A stretch of DNA of 64,000 bases, from positions 2,304,049 to 2,368,048 of the forward strand of contig VXAI01000116.1 of NCBI GenBank assembly GCA_013399305.1. Reading direction: 5' to 3'. This document shows positions 1 to 12,789 of this stretch, piece by piece (position 1 is the first letter of the stretch; every line of letters starts with the position of its first letter). Made by a program: the position numbers and the translations under genes. The DNA comes from Rostratula benghalensis (lineage: Eukaryota; Chordata; Aves; Charadriiformes; Rostratulidae). The notes below the pieces were generated by a model. It was not told where the DNA came from. It searched no databases and worked only from the letters and a program-made list of their open reading frames with translations.

Positions 1-704
1 CAAGTGGGCTTCCACAGGTCATTGGCCTTGGCACTGTAATTGACAGTGTAATGGCAATTAGCAACACATCCTTAGGTCTCAGTCTGTCAGTTCCAATGTT
101 TAATATACTTTGAGGCCACACAAGTCCAAAGATTGATCTAAATGATAAGTAATTTGTTTCATAACTTAAACACAAAATGTCTAAAGGTTAGTTTAAAATC
201 AGCTTTGGGAAAGAAACATACTTTGTGTTGAGAACTATTAATCAAACTTCTTGTATGGTTTTCCACTTCCATATGTAACAATAGATTTTTTTTCTTCCTA
301 CTTGCTCTCGTCTATTAGTTTTAGAGAAAAATCAGATTTTGTTTGTCTCTGCAACTGAATTGCTGTGATGATTAATTATGAGCAGCAAAAAAACATAGAA
401 ATTAAGCTAAACAAAAATCAATTAAATCCTGTGAATTTGTCTAACATGCAGTTGACAGGCAAAAATTAAGAATGCCTTAGTCAAGAACATCAAATGAGAA
501 AACCAGTTCAAGTGAAAGATAGCACAAATCCCCGATACAGCTGCGCATCATGGAGAGGCCATAAAAACATCTTCTATGGTTTGATGACACAGATGTAGAA
601 GTATTACATGGGCAAGACAATGAACATTTTTGCTTTGCATGTGTTTTGTTGTAATCTACCTGTCATGATATAAACTACTATAATCTACCTGTCTGGATAT
701 AAAC
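1..704. other. Upstream intron segment without a gene
   Basis: AT-rich non-coding sequence. I see no exon, RNA gene or recognisable transposon. Just before the first CR1 there are two 24-bp near-copies (652-675 and 681-704, two mismatches, 5-bp spacer). The stretch probably lies in a MAPK10 intron, because the first coding exon in the window (21169) begins inside a split codon and so needs an exon further upstream. Confidence 0.6.
652..704. repeat. Direct repeat, 24 bp x 2
   Basis: Two copies of a 24-bp unit beginning taatctacctgtc and ending gatataaac lie at 652-675 and 681-704, separated by tacta. They differ at two positions. The second copy touches the 5' truncation point of the CR1 at 705, so the duplication may date from that insertion, but this is inference. 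Confidence 0.7.
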
Positions 705-2235
705 ATGTCTATGGAGACACATGGGATCCGCCTGAGGGTACTGAGGGAGCTGGCAGAAGTGCTCACTGAGCTTCTTTCCATCATTTACCAGCAGTCCTGG
801 CAAAGTGGGGAGGTCCCCACTGACTGGTGTCTAGCAAATGTGACACCTGTCCACAAGAAGGGTCAAAAGGGTGATCTGGGGAACTACAGACCTGTCAGTC
901 TGACCTCGGTGCCTGGGAAGGTCATGGAACAGATCATCCTGAGTGCCATTATGTAGCACATGAAGGACACCCAGGTGATCCAGCCCAGCCAGCACGGGTT
1001 CATGAAAGGCAGGTCCTCTTTGATAAACCTGATCTCTTTCTATGACAAGGTGACTGGTTTGGTGGATGAGGGAAAGGCTGTGGATGTTGTCTACCTGGAC
1101 TTTAGTAAGGCCTTTGATACATTCTCCCACAGTATCCTCCTGGAGAAACTGGCTGCCCATGGCTTGGGTGGGAATCATCTTTGCTGGGTTAAAAACTGGC
1201 TGGAGGGCTGGGCCCAGAAAGTGGTGGTGAATGGAGTTAAATCCATTTGGCAGCCAGTCACAGGTGATGTCCCCTGGGGCTCAGTACTGGAGCCAGCCAG
1301 TTCTCTTTAACATCTTCATTAATGATCTGGACAAGAAGACCAAGTGTACCCTCAGTAAGTTTGCAGACTGCACCAAGTCTGGTGGGAGTGTCAACCTGCT
1401 TGAGGGTAGAAAGGCTTTGCAGAGGGATCTGGACTGGCTGAATCAATGGGCTGAGGCCAATGGGATGAGGGTCAACAAGGCCAAGTGCAGGATCCTGCAC
1501 TTGGGTCACAACAACCCCATGCAGCACTACAGGCTTGGGGAGGATTGGCTGGAGAGCTGCCCAGCAGAAAAGGACCTGGGAGTGTTGGTCACCTGTCAGG
1601 TGAACATGAGTGAGCAGTATGCCCAGGTGGCTGAGAAGGCCAACAGCATCCTGGCCTGTATCAGGAACGGGGTGGTGAGTAGGATTCGAGACGTGATCTG
1701 TACTCAGCACTGATGAGGCTCCACCTTGAGCTCCATTTCCAGCTTTCGGCCCCTTGCCACGAAAAAGACATTGAGGTGCTGGAGGGAGTCCAGAGAAGGG
1801 CAACTGAAGAGGGCTCTGGAGAATAAGTCTTATGAGGAGTGGCTAAGAGAGCTGCAATTGTTCAGCCTGGAGAAAAGGAGGCTGAGGGGAGACCTTATCG
1901 CTCTCTACAACTACCTGAAAGGAGGTTGTAGAGAGGAAGGGGTCAGTCTCTTCTCCCAAGTAACCGACAATAGGACAAGAGGAAATGGCCTCAAGTTGCA
2001 CCAGGGGAGGTTCAAAGTGGATATTAGGAGAGCTATTTACACTGAAAGGGTTATTAAGCATTGGAATGGGCTGCTCAGGGAAGCGGTTGAGGCACCATCC
2101 CTGGAGGTATGGTAGACAGGTAGACGTAGTGCTTAGTGACATGGTTCAGTGATCATTTTTTATCAGAGTTAGGTTGATGGTTTGACTAGATGATCTTAAA
2201 GGACCCTTCCAACCTAAACAGTTCTGTGATCGTAT
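705..2235 (+). mobile_element. CR1 LINE, 5'-truncated, reverse transcriptase and 3' end
   Basis: A non-LTR retrotransposon copy read on the + strand. Broken frames show reverse transcriptase blocks: [19 protein letters not shown] (about 878-934), the YLDFSKAFDT block with the first part of the catalytic core (about 1090-1125), and the later FNIFINDLD block (about 1306-1332) after a frame change. The expected palm motif FADD reads FADC and is followed by disruption. The C-terminal CR1 region ([23 protein letters not shown]) follows in another frame at 1860-1930. The element ends in the avian CR1 tail, ccttccaacc plus degenerate 8-bp terminal repeats near 2220-2235. Several frameshifts and stops make it inactive. 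It is related to the + segment at 36990-38300, which shares its sequence from the GTEGAGR-like stretch onward. Confidence 0.93.
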
Positions 2236-2740
2236 AAGCTACGATTTACCAGAAATACATGAACAAGATATGAGTGAAACATGAAGAATCAATGGTGAAG
2301 TAATAAATTAACATTAAAAAAAAAAAGTGAGATAAAGATATATATTTTAGCTAAGGGAAGACAAACATGATAGAAAAGTTCTTCAGTTGTGTTTCTACTT
2401 GCACAATCGTAATTACATAGTGATGTTTACATAGTAAACTTAAATAGTGTAAGTTTCTACTATAGAACAATGGGTATTTTACTGAATATAGGGTTACATC
2501 TAGAAAAAACAGATTAATTTAAGGGAAAGAATGCATTTAAAAACTTAGGTCATAGTTCCTTCTAGAGCCGGTGGCTCTGTTTATACTTAATGACTTGTTC
2601 AAGAAGCATAACACACTTGGGATGCAATTCTGTCTCAGTGAGAGAATTAGCAGAAGTGTAGGAATTGAATGGTTGATTTCTGATTTTTCCCTTTACAATT
2701 TTTCCCTCTTACAAGGGAGAACACTGGTAGGATAGCAGCG
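2236..2740. other. Short intronic spacer between two CR1 copies
   Basis: AT-rich sequence with no recognisable gene or repeat, apart from a run of A near 2315-2327. Confidence 0.5.
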
Positions 2741-3603
2741 TATTTGCCAAGGACACCAAGCTGTGTGTCACAGTCAACATGCTGGAGGGAAGGGATGGCA
2801 TCGAGAGGGACCTGGACTGACTTGAGAAATGGGCCTTAAAATACATGATGTTCAGCCAGGCCAAGTGGAAGGTCCTGCACCTGAGTCACGGCAATCCCAG
2901 GCAGAGAAAGGATTGAGAGCAGCCCTGAGGAGAAGGGCTTAGGAGTGCTCGTGGATGAGAAGTACAGCAGGAGTCAGCAATGTGCACTGGCAGCCCAGAA
3001 AGCCAACTGCATCCTGGGCTGCATCAAAAGAAATGTGGCCAGCAGGTCAGGGGAGGCGATTCTGCCCTTCTACTCTGCTTTGGGGAGACCCACCTGGAGT
3101 ACTGTGTTCAGAGTTGGAGTCCTCAACACAGGAAGGACATGGACCTGTTAGAACGGGTCCAGTAGAAGGCCATGAAAATGATCGGAGGGCTGGAGCACCT
3201 CTCCCATCACGACAGGCTGAGAGAGTTGGAGAAGAGCAGGCTCCATGGAGACTTTATAGCAGCCTTCCAGTACCCAAAGGGGGCCTACAGGAGAGATGGG
3301 GAGGGACTCTTCACCAGGGAGTGTAGTGATAGGATGAGGCATAATGTTTTTAAACTCAAAGAGGTGAGATTTAGATTAGATATCAGGAAGAAATTCTTTC
3401 CTGTGAGGATGGTGAAGCACTGGAAGAGGTTGCCCGGAGAAGTTGTGGATGTTCTATCCCTGGAGGTGTTCAAGGCCAGGCTGGATCAGGCTTTTAGCAA
3501 CCTGGTCTAGTGGAAGGTGTCCCTGCCCATGGCAGGGGGGGGTTTGCATTCAGTGGTCTTTAAGGTCCCTTCCAACTCTTAACCATTCTGTGATTCTATG
3601 ATA
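2741..3603 (+). mobile_element. CR1 LINE 3' fragment
   Basis: A second CR1 copy in the same orientation but of a different subfamily from the one ending at 2235. It starts within the reverse transcriptase (a frame resembling KFADDIKLCGTVNMLEG, broken by stops) and runs through the CR1 C-terminal block containing LSHHDRLRELEKSRLHGDFIAAFQ (in pieces) and LDIRKKFFPVRMVKHWKRLPGE. It ends with the text typical of avian CR1 tails: the gcccatggcagggg segment, ccttccaactc and the terminal attctgtgattctatgat repeats at about 3585-3603. It is very similar to the 3' half of the element at 24783-26210. Frameshifts and stops show it is dead. Confidence 0.93.
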
Positions 3604-6283
3604 GCTCAGAAGGTTTTAGGCTCAGCCTGCACTATTTCTGGATTTCTCTTCTGGATAACTGTAGGTAAAAGGGCACTACCTGTTGTCTGGCTGCAGTGGC
3701 CCAGCTACTGGAGGCAGCTTTAGTGCATAGTGACATCTGGTTTTATGGAGTAATCAAGGTAGAGTATTATTGGTGTTATCTACCCTTTCAGGACTGAGGT
3801 GCTGCCAGGAGTTGCAGTCACTGGCATGCTTCTTGACTAGTTTAAATCTTTGCAGCTCCACAAGTGGAATCCTTGCTGTCTTCCCAAGGCTGGAAGAGCT
3901 GAGCTGCTGCTGACTTTTTTGCTTTGTTGTAGTACTTGGCCACACAACTGTAATTCCCACAACCTGAGAGAAGGAGCCCATTTAATAATAGATTTTTCAA
4001 TAATTTAATATCGAACTTCTCAGCACTGATCAGGTGTAAGTTGTTCCATGCTAAAGACTTACAGCACTTACTCCTCGGCACTTACTTCAATACTGAACTC
4101 CACTTGCTAGCAACAGCTTTCCTTTGGTATGCAGAACCCCGTGTGCTCACCTTTCTAGATATACTTGGACAAGCAAGCTGTCTGCAGCCCAGAAGGTAAT
4201 TGTAGAGGCAGAGTGAGTTGGAGGAGAAACTTGGTGTTTTTTGGGGTTCCTATGCAAAGCCACGGAGTAATGAAACATTTACCATATAATTCCCTAAATA
4301 GATGTCAAAAACAGGAGAAATTAAGTGGAAAATAATTCATGTTGTGGAACAGAAGCAGGCAGGCACGACAAGCAGTGAATGAGGTTATAAAAGAAGTTGG
4401 GACTTGATTTCACTTGATTAATCTGAAAATTACATCAAAGACATTCACTTTCTTGCTATGGAAGCATTAAAGCAAAGGTATTGAAGTCTTCAGGGGATGA
4501 TAATTCATTAAATTATGTGAAAAAGAGAAAACCATATGGTGTGAGTATTAGTTATAATTGTCATTGTACCCATGTGAATAAATTATAAACTCAGTGGGAA
4601 AGTGGTATTGGCTGTAGACATAGTGCGTTCAGTATCTTCAGACACTCATTGTGGGAGCTTACAATGGGATTTGTGCTAACTACATTCACAAAATTACTTT
4701 TACCAGCAGGAGGAAAGCAAGCTTCTTGGAATCTCTTGAGCAGGGAAGTTCATCTTCACTCCACAAAAACTACTTTTAATGCAAATGTAGGCTGTTTGCT
4801 CACTGTACGTCATACTAACATCTGTGAAAAAGACTATATAGGGTGTGTTTGCATAAAATGTTAATGTTCCCATAGTCATGATGACAATGGGACATAGATG
4901 AAACAGAGTTTGTAGTTTCTTAGACTAAATGGTAGTTGTAAAACCTAAGCAGGCTTTTAACCACACAAGTTTATCTCCAAGTCTGTGATAGAAACAGAAA
5001 ATTTCAAAGGTAAAATTAGTTGAGAACATTTTTCTGAGTTTGTTTAGATACATGCCACTTAAACCACTGAGAGAAGTAGTTGGTATCCCTCTGCAACACC
5101 AGAAGGGAGTTGAAAACTACCTGATTTTTCAAGGGGGAGAGAGACAGATAGGTCACTTTCAGCCTGTGTGTGTGGGTAATTTAGATGAGGGTAGAGGGAG
5201 AAGAATTCTCAGGTTCCATAAAATGAACAGAAATATGCTCATGTTGGAATGGGTCTTTCTTTGTGTTTTAAATGAACGCTTTCTGCCTGGAGGCAAGGCA
5301 TTTGATCTGTAGGTTTTCTGCTGTGGTTTGCAAGCTATCGTTTTTCATATTGCCTGTGATTTTTTGACACTGCCTATGATGTCTAGAAATATTTCAAAAG
5401 CCCCTTTGAAGGGTCTGTGATAGCTTTTGAATTTATGAGGGAAGCATAAATGAAGTCCAGTTTTCCACGGCAGGCAGTGAAGACATCACTTACAGGCTTG
5501 AGGATACAAGTAATTAAAATCTTAGAAGGAGCTTATGAAGACATTTGGCCTGGTTTGTGACCACATTGGTGCCTATACCTGTGTGCATTATCAGGAGCAA
5601 GTATTAGCTTTGAAGACAAATCTGTCTGGGTGAGTATCAAGTAGATGGGTCTGATGAAGTTTTTCACCTGAAATCGGGAATGTTTATCTTGCTTTTTTCT
5701 GAAGAGTGAAGACAGGTTTTCATGCTGTATGATTGGATGTGGTCTTATGACATGTAAAGCTGGACCTGAGGAGTATTAGCTGGGAAGTGCTTTATGCTAG
5801 ATAGTTTATGCAAGAAATATTTGTGTCTTGGAGTAATGTTGGGGTGGGGGTGAAGGTGAGGGTGAGTATGGGAGAAGGAATGATGATTGAGGATAATTTT
5901 AGAGGAGTCCTGGTAGGTCTTCCATGAACACATTATATGTTTAGAAAGATACCTCACCTGCAGATCTAGAGGAGACTATAAACATGTTCTTGAAGTCATA
6001 AATTGGGCGAATTGTTTTGTGTTTTGTTTTTTGGAATTACTGATTTGATTATATCTTTGAGCCTCAATATAGAGGAGATTGCAGTGTCTTTGTGTTCCCT
6101 GTAATAAGTAGAATCATCAAGTCAACTGATAGTTCACTATATTGCCTATGGTTACTGTAGGTTCTCTTTTGCTGATTTAATTGTCATTTGCTGGTTAAAT
6201 CTTAAAGAGTGCAGAGTTCTTTCAATTTAGCAGATTATGATAATTGTGCTTGTTTGTAGCTTATATTTTTTCACTAAAGTAGT
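3604..6283. other. Intronic sequence, nothing recognised
   Basis: About 2.7 kb of AT-rich sequence. Open frames are all under 95 codons with no family likeness. A G-rich tract lies at about 5838-5875 (gggg, ggggg, ggg, ggg runs). No exon or transposon was recognised. Confidence 0.5.
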
Positions 6284-6425
6284 CATAGAACTATTTAATT
6301 GGAAAAAACATATAAGATCATCAAGTTCAGCCATTAACCAATTGGACATACCAGGTCCACCACTAAACCATGTCTACACATCTTTTAAATACCTGTGGTA
6401 CGGTGACAGTCAAAAGCCAGAGGAG
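6284..6425 (-). mobile_element. Old CR1 3'-end fragment, minus strand
   Basis: Read on + this is the reverse complement of a bird CR1 3' end: catagaactatttaattgg, then aagatcatcaagttcagcc, then ccaccactaaaccatgt and tcttttaaatacctg. These match, with many changes, the common avian CR1 tail in which the terminal ATTCT repeats, the agttccaacc block and the ccactaaaccatg block occur in that order. No coding part remains. Divergence suggests an older copy than the CR1s at 705 or 2741. Confidence 0.75.
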
Positions 6426-9400
6426 GAATGTGACTGATATTGTCCACTACAATATGCCCAGTATGAAGGGGTTTTTTGTTGCTGTTCTCCTTGGAACTAT
6501 CATAGGGAAGTTTCCTGTTGTGTCATGATACTGGTAATGGAAAATTTGTTAAGATGGAGTTCGTTAAAACTTCCTCTAATTCTCCATATATTCATGTATT
6601 ATATATACTAAGACAATTATTATAGGGAAATCTCTTACATCTTATAGAGCTCTGTTGCAGGTCTGTGAAGGTATGAACATAGTAATTAATAGAACCACTT
6701 AAAAGTAGATTTTTAGTTTACTCTGACTACTGTCTGTGTGGAATGTGCCTGTAAATGCAGAATAGGATCAGATCTTTGAGTCTGTGAAAACTCTTGAGCT
6801 CTTTTCAGTATGGTGATTGTCCTTCAGTTCTAGTCTTGTGTAACACAATCGATTCCCCACCTGAGTTTAAGGTTCTAAAGCAATATTGCAGTGGGAATAA
6901 TGATAAAAGCCATAAAAAAGAGGAGCTGATCCTTCTGAGCAATAATCAATTCTCAGCCCACACTGACCAAAGAATAGCCTATGCTTTTGCTGTGGAGCAG
7001 TGGAAGAGACAGTTAATGCAGAACCTTATTTGTATTTAGCAGGGTGTAGTATATTAAAGTTCTTGAGAGATCAATACATATCTTCATAGAGACCCTGCTA
7101 TGCCAGTAATGTTTTGGTTTCTTTACGCCAGTGAATTAAAATACTATATCTGCTTGTATAAACTGCCATAGTTCAATAGAAATTCAGAGGTATTCTCACT
7201 GCAGGATAGATCAGTAATTTTCCTCAGAAAAGGGGAACAAAAAATACTTGTAATTCAGGGGGCAAATGAAGTGAACCACGTACCCAGATATGCCTAGAAC
7301 TTCAATGGCTCTGAAGGGAATGGCAGTGTTAATTTTGTCAGTCCCAGTCTCTCCTGTAAATCAGTACTGAGCATATGTCATGAGTTCAGTTACACAGTCA
7401 CGTCTCACAGAATTTTTATGCTTAATATTCTGTTGGCTGGCACTGCAGATTTATCCTGTTCTGTTAAAGATTCTCTGAATTGTATCCATTAGTTCAGCAT
7501 GTGTACCCTCTCTCATACTGTTGTGTGCTTTGCTGATGTGATTTGGCACTCTGCTCCTGAGGAGGTTTTTGAAGAAAACCTGCATAGAGTTTTACAAGGG
7601 GTCTGTGTAAGAGTAATGTAGAAAAGAGCTGTCAGTTTGTACTGTGAACTATTACTATACTGTTAGTAAAATAAGCATGTGAGTTTAAACAAAATATTGG
7701 ATATTTCCCAATGCTACTATCTCATACAATGTTAACACTGGGTGAGATTACTTTTTCTGACCTGAGAAGCTGAAGCGGTTTAAACTATTGCCAGAATTAT
7801 ATTTTTTTTCCACTTTGGTGGAAATGTTGAAATACTGTAAGTAAACTCACAACAAGCTTCAAGCCTCATTCACTCATTTATCCATTGCAACATTTTTCTC
7901 TAACTACCAATTTGCATTCACATTGTAGCATTCTTTGGAATTTCTAGTGTGTCATTGCCCTGAAATGCCAAAAATGTAATTGCACATATTCAGTTAGCCA
8001 CTGATCACCATCTGATGTGCACCTAGAAGAGCACATGCTGGTTTGTTGTTCTGATATATTTGTGCCTTGATTCTTCAGAACAAGAGCAAGTTTCCCAATT
8101 GTATTTGGAATCTGGATCAGCAGCACATGAATTGTAAAGCTCTGAGAGACTCCCAGTGGGAACAGCAAAGATTGAGCATCTCTGTGGATTTGAGCTCCAG
8201 AATATTGAGTGAAGGTGCTTATTTAAGTTGGTCAGATTTGTGTTTCTTTAGGTGATATTGTTAGAATTGGCAGAATCTGGGGACAGTTTACTTGGATATA
8301 GGCTGAGAGGTGAAGGCAATGTCTTGCAATGCTCCTGCTAATGATTCAACAAAGAACTTAGCTTGGATGTGGAGGAAACAGCCATTAGGATCATAGGGAA
8401 CAGCTGCCACACGTCAAACTACTGGTGTGTAATGTAAGCAGGAAATAAGCAAAAAAAAAAAGGTATATATCCAGAAGCAGTGCTTGAAGGCACCTGAGGC
8501 AAGATGAAGATCCATTTTTATGTGACAGAGGTACCTGAATACCTGAGATGTAATGTTTGGGCAAGAATTATTGGGGGTTTTTTTGTTTTTGTTTTGGTTT
8601 GGTTTTGGTTTTTTTGGCAGTCTGACTTGTAATTACTTTATAAATAAATATTTATCCATTTTTTTCTCAATCAATTTATCAATCTATTCCACATTTTCTC
8701 TCTGCAAGTTTATGGGAAAAAAATGTAAATAAGCTGGTGTAGAAACTGGCTCCGCACAACCTGTTTTTGTGACGCCTGACAGCAATGCTCACTTCACTTG
8801 GTCATAAGATGCAGTATTGTAAAAGCACTGTCAGGTTCATTTGAGAGCATTGACACCCAGGATTTTCTATTGGATCAGTAAAATTCTTAGGTATAGAGCA
8901 GGATTGTTCATAGCCATGACTGAATAAGCATCCATAATCCTGTTAGAGCCATTAAAAACATGATCATCTGTTTGTAACTTCTGTGGCTGCAGAGAAGGAA
9001 GTGATTTTTGAGTAACTTATGCTCTTTCAGTGCTGGCTGATTAAACCCTCTATCTAATGTATATTGCTATTAGGTAGTAACAATTTATAACTCTCTTGAT
9101 GGATTTCATGGACCTATCTGCTCCTATCCTATCATAAACTTCCTTCCCATCACTGCCAGACCTCGTTTTCTCACATTTGTTCTATCTCACTCCTACACTT
9201 GGACATATCAGACAGATTTGTTTTAAAGACTCTCCTTGCTTCTGTTGTGTGAGGTTGTCTTCCTGGAATTCAGAAAATTTCAGTTCAAGGAGGAAATCCA
9301 GGTTTGAAGTAATTACTGCTAGTACATTACTTAACTGAGTTCAGATTTATCCTTTTATTTCATTCATTTGAAGTTCTGTCACCGCTGAAATGAAGACTCT

Positions 9401-12400
9401 TGCATCATTGACACTGATTATCATCTATTTAACAGGAGAGCAATTGCATTAAGCACCTTCTGTTCCCTCTTAGGGACAAGGGTTTTCTACTGTGATAGGA
9501 GGATAGCTGTGGTCACATGGAATAAAAGAAGTGGGACTAAAGGAAAGAGCGCAAATAAAAGGGCAGACATAAAAATAAAGCAGTGAAACCAGGAAAAGAA
9601 AAAATAGAGGCAATCTGAAAGGGAATACAGCTCTGATAATTCAATTTTCTTTGCCAGCGTATATTGTTGATATTTATTCTCTGATATTAATATGTTCTAC
9701 AGATTTTCACAGTGGTTTATAGAAAGCAAAAAGCTGTCCCGAGTCCCAAGAGCTGCAATCCTTAGATAATCATAAATAATGGTGAAAGCCAAAAAAATTT
9801 GAATATAACAGAAGTTGTGCAAAATAGAAAGCGAATATGAAACAAGGGATTGCGTATGAAGCCTAGGTGAAGTTTGTGAACAGTGTGAGGCATGTCTGGT
9901 GTGACTTGTGTGGGAAAACTCACCAGAATGGACAAGGGTGGCAATAAAGAAAGAGAAGAAAGAGGCGGTTAGAGAGGGAAGCAGAAAGGAGGAATACTCA
10001 AAGGCAGAAGTGAAAACAAGTGGCAAATAGGACATTGCCGTTTGTTTGTTTGTTTGTTTTATTCTTTTCTGGATTTGTGATCTTACAATTTTCCATCCAA
10101 AATTCATTGGTGCCCATTTACAAACTGGAAATAATTTTTCCAGATTTGGGGTTGCTAGTTCACCATGAGTCACAGAAGGGGGGTAGATTTTCTAATTTAA
10201 AGAAAAATCTGGGTTTTTTTCAGCTTTACTTGCTAGCATCTTACCTGTGTCAGAGATGCCCCTCGGTATGAGAGGCTGTAGATAGCCCAGTTGGATAAGA
10301 GAGTGCTGAATGAGTTAGAGCAGGCTGCATTGGTTGAGTTAGTGTCAGCACAGGGACAGGCTGTGGACTGGCTGGGAGGGTAAGGGTGACATAGGCGGCA
10401 GCATTGGCTTTCTTCCTTCCCAGCCCTGACATTTTGGTGTCTCCCATCTGTGGTTTCTGTCTGCTTAGAATAGCCTTGCAGAGATTGCAGGGTTAATTTT
10501 AGGAAACTAGAGGTTGAGTAGACTTTTAGGGTTAACCTTTTTACGTTAACATTTTTCCTTCTGTGATTATCATATTTCAGATGATGACTTGCTGCCAATA
10601 TGTTTTTAGTGCTTGGTTAAATTTTGATTTTTAATCAGTTTAGAAATGCAGCAAGAAATAGTGTGGTGACAATGCAGTTCTGAAATAATGTTTCTTTTTC
10701 TCCAAACTGACAGTTCTTTTTGTGTTTTTCAGGCAAGCCAGCAAATGTTTTAAATTGTGACTATGAGGGTGGCAATGGAAGATAGTAGCTATTTTCTATT
10801 TTAGTTTATAGATCCAAACCCAACAGAATTATCATGTGACTGGCAGTTTTTAGTGTGCTAGGTACTCAACTTCAGCCAGGTGCACAAACTCTGCTTCGGT
10901 GTCCATATTTCTCTAGTCTCATTAATTGTTTTTAAATGAGGAAACTGCACTTTTTCTGGCTTTGATGCTTAACAGAATTTACAAAGTATCCAAAGTTTAT
11001 ATACCATACTGACAGTATGTGTGATCCCTTTATCAGATTCAGTGCCTTATGCCCATTCTCTGTATGCTAGGTAAGCATTTACTCAATACGGTTTAGCTAC
11101 AAATCATGCTTTAAATTCCTTTGCCCATGTATTATCTGTCTCTGAATATTGATAGGCATCCCCAGCTCTGATCTGTTTTTCAGATTTTTACCTTGCTCTG
11201 GCTTCAGCATACAAAGAGTGAGTAGTGTAGCATACTTTGTAAACCATGAGATTTTTCTCTCTCACATGCATAAAGGAAAGTATTTTGGCCTGGAACTAAA
11301 GCAGAATGAAAAAAAAAAAAAAAGCTTGGCTGCTTTCAATAAGCAGGTTGAATTTCCAAGGCTGACAGTTAACAAAAGTTATTGTCAGTGAGCAGAATAT
11401 TGAGTGAATTAGTGACAAGAGAAATGGAGAACCAGAAAGTACCTGTTTTACAGTTCCATTCAGAAAAGGATTCTACAGCCAAGTCACTTTCAGAGCCAAG
11501 CACAAAGAATTAGCAGAGTGCATACAGATGAGATGTATATTCAGTGTACTCATGAATGCCTTAGTCACCAGGCAAACTAAAATGGCACCCATTATGAAAG
11601 GAGTGCCAGGTGGTGTGTGAGCAGTGTATCTGTTTCCACATTGCCTTTCCTACAGTATCCATCTACCATCTTGGTGAGAGAGAATGACCATGGCAAAAGA
11701 ATTTACCTTGCATCAGTATACAGAACTGATCAGTGGATTCCAAAATGGGTCTTATTAGGGTATCAGCAGCTCATGTAATTAGAAAGATGACTAAATTGAG
11801 GTGCAAGGTGTGGATGAGAGAGTCACAGAGATACTTTTTTTACAATTTGAGAATTTTACAAAAAGGCATAACCTTATGCATCTGACTTGTCAGCTCATTC
11901 AAGAAATTTTAGTGTGTGCAAAGTGTGGAGCTTCTCTATGCACAGGCTCGTGGTTTGTGATGGTGATGGAGCTGGAGATTATAGTCATCTTTAAGAACTG
12001 CTAGAGCTTTTGATGGAAGAGCACTTTATAACATGAATAAATTTGATACTTGCATGTGTGCAATTGTTTTAAGAGATGTCAGCAGAGCAGGTTCAGCCTA
12101 GTAACAGCAGAATTTGACAGCAATAGAGAGCAAATTTTACTGCAGACCCTCCTTTCTCTTAATAGATTCCAGCCTATGATTCCCCTTTTCCCATCAGTTC
12201 TCCAAGTATGTACCTTCTTTTGCCATATGGTGAATTATTTTGTTGTTTTACTTATAATATAGCACATTTGGAGCCACTGGTGGCAGATGTTGAGTGAACT
12301 TTTAGTGTACATATGCTTACTAAAAATATGCATTCCAGCTTTCTTTTTTTCATGTGCAACTTCTTTTACATTGTCTTCTGTATGACAGCTCAATAATCTT

Positions 12401-12789
12401 CCCTCAGAACACACATCTGAAAGTTTGGCAGATAAGAGCTGTCTCAGCATGACTGAATTGTAAAACAGATTTCACAGCAAAGTTTTTAATGCAGTTGCCC
12501 TTAGAAATACAAATTCATTGTGCTTCCCAGTTTATCTTTGCTGGAAAGGGCTGCTTGGCTTTGACATATAAGGCAATGACTGTAATGCTTTAAACAGAAT
12601 GAGTAGTATGGATTCAAAATTGGACTGCAGATGTCATGGATATGAAAATGGTACTGTCATAATCATTTATGGGTGACAGTGGAGGGACTGCATGAGTTTT
12701 GGGCTTGGACTTTATGTTTGCTTTTTTAATAAGCCTGAGTGTGTGTGGGCTCTGAACAAACTCTACACTGCCACAGATCTGACTGAGGC
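6426..12789. other. Long intronic stretch, no gene seen
   Basis: About 6.4 kb of AT-rich sequence with no MAPK10 exon and no recognisable repeat except simple tracts: T/G-rich sequence near 8573-8620 and a (TTTG)n tract at 10041-10060. A 158-codon minus-strand frame (9697-10173) has low-complexity, hydrophobic composition and no family likeness. I treat it as chance. Confidence 0.5.
10041..10060. repeat. (TTTG)n microsatellite
   Basis: Four consecutive TTTG units followed by TTTT. Confidence 0.85.

Noticed and set aside
1258..1803. 181-codon minus-strand open frame over a CR1
   Set aside because: It is the antisense shadow of the CR1 reverse transcriptase region; no independent family likeness.
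5838..5875. G-rich tract as a G-quadruplex or telomere-like repeat
   Set aside because: G runs are irregular with long loops and no TTAGGG periodicity; too weak to claim.
9697..10173. 158-codon minus-strand open frame
   Set aside because: Low-complexity composition with many Ser, Phe and Leu, no motif, and no splice or promoter context. Consistent with chance in AT-rich intron.
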